A stretch of DNA of 64,000 nucleotides from Candidatus Gastranaerophilales bacterium (GTDB lineage Bacteria; Cyanobacteriota; Vampirovibrionia; Gastranaerophilales; Gastranaerophilaceae). Positions 58,781 through 64,000 of this stretch are shown piece after piece (the stretch's first letter is position 1; the number at the start of each line of letters is the position of its first letter). Under the pieces are notes generated by a model, which was given only the letters and a program-made list of their open reading frames with translations, did no database searches and was not told the DNA's origin. The position numbers and the translations under genes are program-made. The DNA is taken from NCBI GenBank assembly GCA_944325605.1, contig CALVAX010000008.1:36128-100127 (forward strand). The letters are read 5' to 3'.

Positions 58781-59494
58781 TTATTTATTCGGAATTATTT
58801 TAGCTTCTACATCTTTTTTTACATTTATTGAATTGTTCAGGCTTCTCACAAGTTCAGCGGCTGTGTTTGCGCTGTAGAATTTTCCGCCGGTCACAAGCGA
58901 CGTGCATTCAAGCTGGTCAAGGTCATCGGCTTCAGTTACGTTGAAAGCTATTACGTCAATGGTTATGTCCTTGCGGAATTTTACAAGCTCCATAACCCAT
59001 TTGCAGGGGCTTTCGTCGCAGTTTTCGCCGCCGTCTGTGAGAAGTATAATGTGCTTTCTTCCGCTAAATCCCATAAAATCCTTTTTGACGGCTTCTTTGA
59101 GCGAAAACGTAATCGGAGTCATTCCTCTCGGCTCTGTGTCAGAAAGTGCGGACTGAATTTGACCGGCGCTTGAGGGAGAAACAGGAACCTTAAGACTCGA
59201 TGCCCTGCAGGCTTCATAAGGCGTAAAACCCATTCTGTGACCGTAAACCCTTAAACCCACAAAACTTGAAGGATTAATCTCTGGAAGTATCTGCTTCATT
59301 GTATCAAGCATTAAGTCAACTTTTCTCACCCCGTCAAGGTATTCGCTCATACTGTTTGAAAAATCAAGTATAAAAAGGGTTCTTTCGCCTTCCTCTCGCC
59401 TGTAATTATAAGTGTCAGGCGTTGAAACCGTATAATCCGCGCAAAATGCCGGCAGCATCATAAAAAGCATTAACGTCAAAAATATTTTTTTCAT
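58781..59494 (-). CDS. Secreted von Willebrand factor A domain protein
   Basis: A 237-residue protein with a Sec signal peptide (MKKIFLTLMLFMMLPAFCA) and one VWA domain. The metal-ion-dependent adhesion site is complete: D-F-S-N-S near residue 44, Thr in GMTPITFSL and Asp in LLTDGGENCDES. Four cysteines in the domain could form disulfides. VWA proteins of this kind bind other proteins outside the cell. No ribosome binding site is seen, but an AT-rich -10-like TAAATT lies six bases before the ATG, so leaderless translation is possible. It is monocistronic. Confidence 0.88.
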   Translation of the reverse strand: MKKIFLTLMLFMMLPAFCADYTVSTPDTYNYRREEGERTLFILDFSNSMSEYLDGVRKVDLMLDTMKQILPEINPSSFVGLRVYGHRMGFTPYEACRASSLKVPVSPSSAGQIQSALSDTEPRGMTPITFSLKEAVKKDFMGFSGRKHIILLTDGGENCDESPCKWVMELVKFRKDITIDVIAFNVTEADDLDQLECTSLVTGGKFYSANTAAELVRSLNNSINVKKDVEAKIIPNK

Positions 59495-59563
59495 AAAACT
59501 AATTTAAAAAATTTAAAAAATATTTTGAATTGCCCGTCCGGATATTTTTAACATGCGTAGTTC

Positions 59564-59844
59564 AGAGTCATTCTGAGCCTTTCCTGAGATTCTTCAAGCT
59601 TAGCCATGAGAATGACATGAAAAAAGCACGTCATCCTGAGGCTTACGAGCAGAAGTTGAAAGGCGTCAGCCGTACCAGTTTACTTCAAGTGCGAAAAAGA
59701 AGAATTTCCTCCTCTCGCTGTGCAGCGTCATTCTGAGGGCGGAGCCCGAAGAATCTTCTTACACTTTTTGGAGATCCTTCGCCTCCGGCTCAGGATGACG
59801 TACCATTTTTAGAGGAACTTCGCTTGCAACTCAGAATGACGTAA
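59564..59844. repeat. Cluster of dispersed GTCATTCTGAG-type repeats, copy 4
   Basis: This gene-free stretch (59495-59929) has at least five related units in both orientations. They begin at 59567 (GTCATTCTGAGCC, paired with GAGAATGAC ending 59616), 59629 (CGTCATCCTGAGGC), 59726 (CGTCATTCTGAGGGCGGAGC onward to GAAGAATCT), 59772 (AGATCCTTCGCCTCCGGCTC onward to ATGACGTA) and 59812 (GAGGAACTTCGCTTGCAACT onward to GACGTAA). The consensus unit is a GTCATTCTGAG arm, a short variable GC-rich hairpin, then a GAAGAATCT arm. A 68-codon plus-strand frame across it is not a gene. Confidence 0.8.
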
Positions 59845-59929
59845 TTTGTCAGCAAATCTAATAAAAATAAAACACTTACCTTTATCAATATTCGTGCTAA
59901 AATTATTTTGTTGAAATGAGGGATACAAA

Positions 59930-61165
59930 ATGACAAGCCGTGAAATTATTAAAAAAGCCGAAAAAGAATTAAGAGAACAGTTTGAAATTATTGAAGATAT
60001 TAGAGATTTTAACCAGAAAAAGGTACTTGAAGCCTTTATAGAAAACAAAGTTGCGCCGGAACATTTTTATACTGTGTCCGGCTACGGGCATGATGATTTA
60101 GGGCGGGAAGTTCTTGACAGAGTTTTTGCGGACGTTTTCAAGGCGGAAAAGGCAATTGCAAGAATTCATTTTGCATCCGGCACGCACACACTTGCCTGCT
60201 GCCTTTTCGGATGCCTGCGCCCCGGGAATAAGCTTTTGTCTGCTGCCGGAACCCCTTATGACACAATGCTTGAGGTTATCGGAACAGCAGGTGATGAGGC
60301 GACAAAAGAAGATTCACTGATTGCACACGGAGTTTTGTATGACGAAGTTCCCCTCAAAAACGACGATATCGACTTTGAAAAGCTGGAAGAAATGGTTGAT
60401 GAAACTGTCACTATGGTTTTAATCCAGCGCTCAAAAGGATATTCAACCAGAAAATCACTTTCAATGGATACAATTGAGCGGATTTGCAAAACAGTTAAAT
60501 CCAAAAATCCGGATTGCATCTGCTTTGTAGACAACTGCTACGGAGAATTTGTCGATACAAAAGAACCTCTTGAAGTCGGCGCAGACTTAATAGCAGGGTC
60601 TTTAATCAAAAACCCAGGAGGCGGAATTGTGGAAGCCGGCGGCTATATTGCAGGAAAAGCAAGGCTTGTCGAAAAATCAGCCAACCGTCTGACCGCACCA
60701 GGTATAGGATACGAGGGCGGTGCGATGTTTAACCAGCACAGACTTATATTTCAGGGGCTTTTTATGGCGCCTTCGGTTGTATGTGATGCTGTTAAAGGCG
60801 CTGTTCTTGCCGCAAAAATCTTTGATGAAATCGGCTACGATTCTTCTCCTAAATACAATGAAAAACGCACCGATATAATACAGAACATAATTTTCGGCGC
60901 CCCTGAACCTCTGGAGGAATTTTGCAGAACTATCCAGTCGCTATCCCCTGTAAACGGCTATGTGACACCGATTCCGGAGTATGTTCCGGGGTATGAGGAC
61001 AAGGTAATTATGGCAGGCGGAACGTTCATTGAAGGCTCAACTATAGAACTTTCGGCAGACGGCCCGATGAGAGCGCCTTATGTAGCATATATGCAGGGCG
61101 GTCTAAACTACGCACATGTCAAAATTGCACTGGAAAAATTCCTTGATAATGTTAAGAAAATCTAA
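59930..61165 (+). CDS. Methionine gamma-lyase/aluminium-resistance family PLP enzyme
   Basis: A 411-residue fold-type I PLP enzyme of the YnbB (aluminium resistance protein) group: HFYTVSGYGHDDLGREVLD, RIHFASGTHTLACCLFG, ICFVDNCYGEFVD with the PLP Asp, and the lysine in GSLIKNPGGGIVEAGGYIAG. Homologs are annotated as cystathionine beta-lyase- or methionine gamma-lyase-related; the true substrate is poorly defined. GAGGG precedes the ATG. Own promoter within the repeat-rich stretch, convergent to the gene at 61184. Confidence 0.88.
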   Translation: MTSREIIKKAEKELREQFEIIEDIRDFNQKKVLEAFIENKVAPEHFYTVSGYGHDDLGREVLDRVFADVFKAEKAIARIHFASGTHTLACCLFGCLRPGNKLLSAAGTPYDTMLEVIGTAGDEATKEDSLIAHGVLYDEVPLKNDDIDFEKLEEMVDETVTMVLIQRSKGYSTRKSLSMDTIERICKTVKSKNPDCICFVDNCYGEFVDTKEPLEVGADLIAGSLIKNPGGGIVEAGGYIAGKARLVEKSANRLTAPGIGYEGGAMFNQHRLIFQGLFMAPSVVCDAVKGAVLAAKIFDEIGYDSSPKYNEKRTDIIQNIIFGAPEPLEEFCRTIQSLSPVNGYVTPIPEYVPGYEDKVIMAGGTFIEGSTIELSADGPMRAPYVAYMQGGLNYAHVKIALEKFLDNVKKI

Positions 61166-61183
61166 CAAAATTTCAAGCTGCTG

Positions 61184-61909
61184 TTAATATTCAATAAGTT
61201 TGTAATTAGTCTGCTTGCCGTCTTTGTCAAAATTCCATATTTCTGTTGAATATTTGGTATTTTTAACAACATCACTGCTTCCGTCAGGTTTGACAGTTTT
61301 AAACGTCTGTGAGGCATAGAGATAATCGTAATCTACGTAAGTCACATCGCCGTTTTTGTATTTAATTTCTTCACGGGTCAACTTACCGTTTACGTTGTAA
61401 TCTTTCCGCCTTATTAGTATAGGATCTTTCGGATTGTTTATTTTAACGTAATATTTGCTCAGCAAAAGCCCGTTGTTGTCGTAAATTGTTGTATGATGAA
61501 GGCGCCCTTTAATATCATAGCAGTCAGCATTAATCCTTGTTTCGTGGCTTGCCGCATCAAATCTGCGCTCGTAAATTTCACAGGAACCGTCCTTCGGGTT
61601 TTTAACCATAACCTTGCCTGAAAAATTTTCATCCCTTAAATACATATGAAGCGCTTTTTGATGATCTTTTACCTCCAGAGGCTTCACCGCCGGAAGAACT
61701 TCTGCCAGCGGCCTTTCTGCTTTTATAACCATCTTTGTTTCCGTCTTGATTATTTTTGACGAAATAAAAGATTCTAATCGTTTTAAGAAATTTTCTTTAA
61801 TGTACTTGCCGGAAAATGAAGTTTTTTGTGCTGCAACTGGATTCGTTGGCGCCTGCTTTCTTGAAAGTGCCGGCGCAGGGGTATATAATTTTATTCCATC
61901 TATTCTCAT
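61184..61909 (-). CDS. Hypothetical protein with YD/MORN-like strands and S-F-S-G-K motif
   Basis: A 241-residue protein with AAAGGAAA before the ATG. The N-terminal 45 residues are Pro/Ala-rich and contain TSFSGKYIKENF, comparable to NFGAKFL in the gene at 28971. From about residue 125 it has repeated short strands (CYDIKGRLHHTTIYDNNGLL, DYNVNGKLTREEIKYKNGD) of the MORN/YD type, as in antitoxin-like or cell-surface proteins. No signal peptide. Function unknown. Confidence 0.6.
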   Translation of the reverse strand: MRIDGIKLYTPAPALSRKQAPTNPVAAQKTSFSGKYIKENFLKRLESFISSKIIKTETKMVIKAERPLAEVLPAVKPLEVKDHQKALHMYLRDENFSGKVMVKNPKDGSCEIYERRFDAASHETRINADCYDIKGRLHHTTIYDNNGLLLSKYYVKINNPKDPILIRRKDYNVNGKLTREEIKYKNGDVTYVDYDYLYASQTFKTVKPDGSSDVVKNTKYSTEIWNFDKDGKQTNYKLIEY

Positions 61910-62054
61910 AAATTTTTCCTTTTGATATTTGTATTAAATAACAAAAAAAGCAAATTTTTGCTGATTTTTTGAGCAGTGTTAAGTTTTATAAAGTCGAAAT
62001 AGCCATTTATGACTAATTCTCAAGGATTAGATATACAAAATCTATCCTGCTTAA

Positions 62055-62081
62055 TTGACAGGCTGATTTTTGTGGTAAACT
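62055..62081 (+). promoter_or_regulatory. Probable promoter of the glucan phosphorylase-like gene
   Basis: Consensus TTGACA (62055-62060), a short 15-base spacer and TAAACT (62076-62081) preceded by TGG, an extended -10. The leader is about 65 bases, with AGGTG before the ATG at 62155. Confidence 0.5.
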
Positions 62082-62154
62082 GTTATGGTACCCCGTAAAA
62101 GAGTGGTATTAGACAAAAGTAACATAGTATTAGAAGAAGAGGAAAGGTGAAGAT

Positions 62155-63846
62155 ATGTCATTACCAAACGTAGCATATTTTTCAATGGAAATCGCAATGG
62201 ATCAGTCATTAAAGACATATTCAGGCGGTTTAGGATTCTTAGCAGGTTCTCATATGTTATCTGCAGGCTATTTGCAAATGCCTATGGTCGGTGTAACTAT
62301 GCTTTGGTCCTATGGCTATTATGATCAGAGAATTGCACACGATGGTCAGGTAGAAGTTGCTTACATCAGAAAATATTATGACTTCTTGAAAGATACTAAC
62401 GTTTCTACTGAAGTTGATATTTTCGGTGAAAAAGTTAAAGTTAAAGCTTACCTTGTAGAACCGGAATTGTTCGGTGCTTGCCCTGTATACCTTTTGACAA
62501 CTGATATTGAAGGAAACAGCGACTGGGCAAAAAGCATTTCACACAAGCTTTACGACGGAAACGAAAAAATCAGAATTGCGCAGGAAACAGTTCTCGGTGT
62601 TGCAGGTGTCAGAATATTGCAAGCTGTCGGATACAAATTTGACGTTATCCACATGAACGAAGGCCACGCTCTTCCGGCTGCATTTGAATTGTTAAGACAG
62701 TACAACGGCAACCTTGAAGAAGTTAAAAAGAAAACCGTATTCACAACTCACACACCGGTTGCTGCAGGAAACGAAGTTCACTGGGTTGATACACTTCTTG
62801 AAGGCGGCTTCTTTGCAGGCGCTTCCCGTGAAACTGCCGTTCAATTGGGCGGAGAAAACTTCTCTCTAACTGTTGCGGCTCTCAGAATGTCAAGACTTGC
62901 TAACGCTGTATCACAGCTTCACGGTCTTGTTGCTAACAAAATGTGGGAATGGGTTGAAGGCAGATGCCCGATTAGAGCAATTACTAACGCAGTTAACCTC
63001 CATTACTGGCAGGATGAAAGAATTCAAAACGCTCATACTCCGGAACAACTGCTTGCTGTTAAACGTGAAATGAAAACTGAATTGTTTGAATACGTTGCTA
63101 ACGTTGCAGGTAAAAGATTTAATCCTGACGTTTTGACAATTACCTGGGCAAGAAGATTTGCAGATTACAAACGCGCATGGCTTATCCTGATGGATAAAGA
63201 CAGAATTAACAAACTTCTTGATGAAAACAAAATCCAGATTATTTTTGCAGGTAAATTCCATCCGGATGATGTTATGGGTAAAGAAATGTTCAACAAACTT
63301 TTGAACAGATCTCACACACTTAAGAACGTTGTTGTTCTTCCGGGATACGAACTTGAACTTTCAGGAATGCTTAAACGCGGTTCTGATATCTGGCTGAACA
63401 CTCCGCTCAGACCGTTCGAAGCTTCAGGAACTTCAGGTATGTCAGCTAACGCAAACGGTGCTCTTCACCTTTCTACATTTGACGGATGGACTGTTGAAGG
63501 TACTTTTGACGGCATTAACGGCTACACTATCGAATACCCTGAACTTGACGATGAAATGCCTTGGGAAGAACGTCATTGGAAAGATCATGAATGCATGATG
63601 AACAAAATCGAAAATGAAATTATTCCGACATACTATGAAAACAAACAAGAATGGGCTAGATTAATGAGACAGGCTATCAGAACTTCTGAAGCTTACTTCA
63701 ACTCAGACAGAATGGTTATCGAATACTACAACAGATTGTATAAACCTATTGCCCATAATGACGCTACTTCTGGCGGCAAGAAAAAGGAAATGAATATTTC
63801 TGAAACTCCGACATTTGATGCCTGGACTTTCTCAAATATCAAGTAA
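62155..63846 (+). CDS. Alpha-glucan phosphorylase-family protein with PLP lysine replaced
   Basis: A 563-residue GT35 homolog of the short alpha-glucan phosphorylase group (TIGR02094 type): VAYFSMEIAMDQSLKTYSGG, the substrate region around VIHMNEGHALPAAFEL, TTHTPVAAGNEVHW, WARRFADYKRAWLI and LNTPLRPFEASGTSG. In active phosphorylases the segment after E-A-S-G-T-S-G-M is Lys, which binds PLP; here it is Ser430 (GMSANANGALHLS). The fold should be kept, but phosphorolysis needing PLP is doubtful. Alternatives are a glycosyltransferase or glycogen-binding regulator. Codon use is even and biased, suggesting high expression. Strong promoter and terminator, single gene. Confidence 0.8.
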   Translation: MSLPNVAYFSMEIAMDQSLKTYSGGLGFLAGSHMLSAGYLQMPMVGVTMLWSYGYYDQRIAHDGQVEVAYIRKYYDFLKDTNVSTEVDIFGEKVKVKAYLVEPELFGACPVYLLTTDIEGNSDWAKSISHKLYDGNEKIRIAQETVLGVAGVRILQAVGYKFDVIHMNEGHALPAAFELLRQYNGNLEEVKKKTVFTTHTPVAAGNEVHWVDTLLEGGFFAGASRETAVQLGGENFSLTVAALRMSRLANAVSQLHGLVANKMWEWVEGRCPIRAITNAVNLHYWQDERIQNAHTPEQLLAVKREMKTELFEYVANVAGKRFNPDVLTITWARRFADYKRAWLILMDKDRINKLLDENKIQIIFAGKFHPDDVMGKEMFNKLLNRSHTLKNVVVLPGYELELSGMLKRGSDIWLNTPLRPFEASGTSGMSANANGALHLSTFDGWTVEGTFDGINGYTIEYPELDDEMPWEERHWKDHECMMNKIENEIIPTYYENKQEWARLMRQAIRTSEAYFNSDRMVIEYYNRLYKPIAHNDATSGGKKKEMNISETPTFDAWTFSNIK

Positions 63847-63867
63847 TTTCTTAAAATAATACAAAAG

Positions 63868-63895
63868 GAACCGGCTAAAGGCCGGTTCTTTTTTT
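63868..63895 (+). terminator. Terminator of the glucan phosphorylase-like gene
   Basis: GAACCGGC (63868-63875), a five-base loop, GCCGGTTC (63881-63888) and seven T. Nothing further is recognised in the remaining bases to 64000. Confidence 0.93.
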
Positions 63896-64000
63896 GTTAA
63901 TATACTTGAATTTCTGCTCCTAATGTAACGAAATATTACAAAAGAGGGGATAAAAATTAAAGTTTTTGTTTAAATGTGCCGTTAACTAAGACAAGGAAAC

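Noticed and set aside
59530..59736. 68-codon plus-strand frame
   Set aside because: It runs through the dispersed inverted repeats and has no ribosome binding site.
59564..59844. CRISPR array or tRNA cluster
   Set aside because: Units occur in both orientations with irregular spacing and imperfect copies; no cas genes or tRNA folds are present.
44000..64000. Prophage or genomic island
   Set aside because: No integrase, phage structural gene, insertion sequence or flanking direct repeat was seen, and base composition is uniform.

Overview
The window reads as AT-rich chromosome of a non-photosynthetic relative of Cyanobacteria, most likely a gut-type Gastranaerophilales (Vampirovibrionia/Melainabacteria). 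This is inferred from gene content, not a marker tree. Pointers are a RecG with a long N-terminal extension, a Tic20-like membrane protein, a CHASE2 adenylate cyclase, a pseudopilin ending in the DDYPW-type tail, a Ski2/DSHCT helicase, and many lineage-looking hypothetical proteins with an N-terminal N/S-F-x-G/A-K motif. There is no phage, insertion sequence, CRISPR array or plasmid backbone.

Layout. 1-3.7 kb: helicase C-terminus, a decayed membrane-protein gene, a secreted phosphodiester-glycosidase-type protein with a structured leader, and a second decayed gene. 3.7-11.5 kb: TPR protein, rsfS-rpiB, a tandem pair of glycine-rich coiled-coil proteins, recG, a pseudopilin and an XRE regulator. 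11.5-18.9 kb: CHASE2 cyclase, the kdgK/eda/csaB operon, an EF-hand-like protein, tRNA-Leu(UAA) and a patatin. 18.9-28 kb: a 657-residue coiled-coil protein, a PLP decarboxylase-like enzyme, a PilZ protein, a fragment of the spc ribosomal operon (rpsE-rpmD-rplO-secY) with a structured leader, and a phosphohexomutase. 28-45 kb: metabolic and housekeeping genes (orphan sugar permease, CoA-disulfide reductase-like enzyme, mnmC-like gene, thrB, ferredoxin, radical SAM protein, leuD, rpsL-rpsG, hybrid-cluster-like protein, wecB). 45-54 kb: secreted proteins, a two-component pair, a FlhA-like protein, the superoxide reductase-ferritin operon and a large-type SRP RNA. 54-64 kb: a 20-residue-repeat protein, surface-sugar genes, a multidomain secreted PLD nuclease, an ADP-ribosyltransferase-like protein, a VWA protein, a PLP lyase and a glucan phosphorylase-like protein.

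Most novel signal. The protein at 50579-52366 carries the cytoplasmic domain of the type III export gate (FlhA/SctV). The eight-helix channel domain is missing and replaced by a new helical region with two membrane helices, and part of subdomain D1 is deleted. The same window encodes several proteins with no Sec signal but with axial- or translocator-like architecture (long terminal helices, glycine-rich hydrophobic stretches, coiled coils). Several of their genes share an AT-rich element about 30-45 bases upstream of the start codon. A non-canonical export system is a hypothesis worth testing; it is not shown by the sequence.

Other notable points: a glucan phosphorylase homolog with Ser in place of the PLP lysine, a hybrid-cluster-protein homolog lacking most cluster cysteines, five genes whose promoter sits so close to the ATG that the mRNA should be leaderless, ribosomal operons split into short pieces with structured leaders, and a dispersed GTCATTCTGAG-type inverted repeat.
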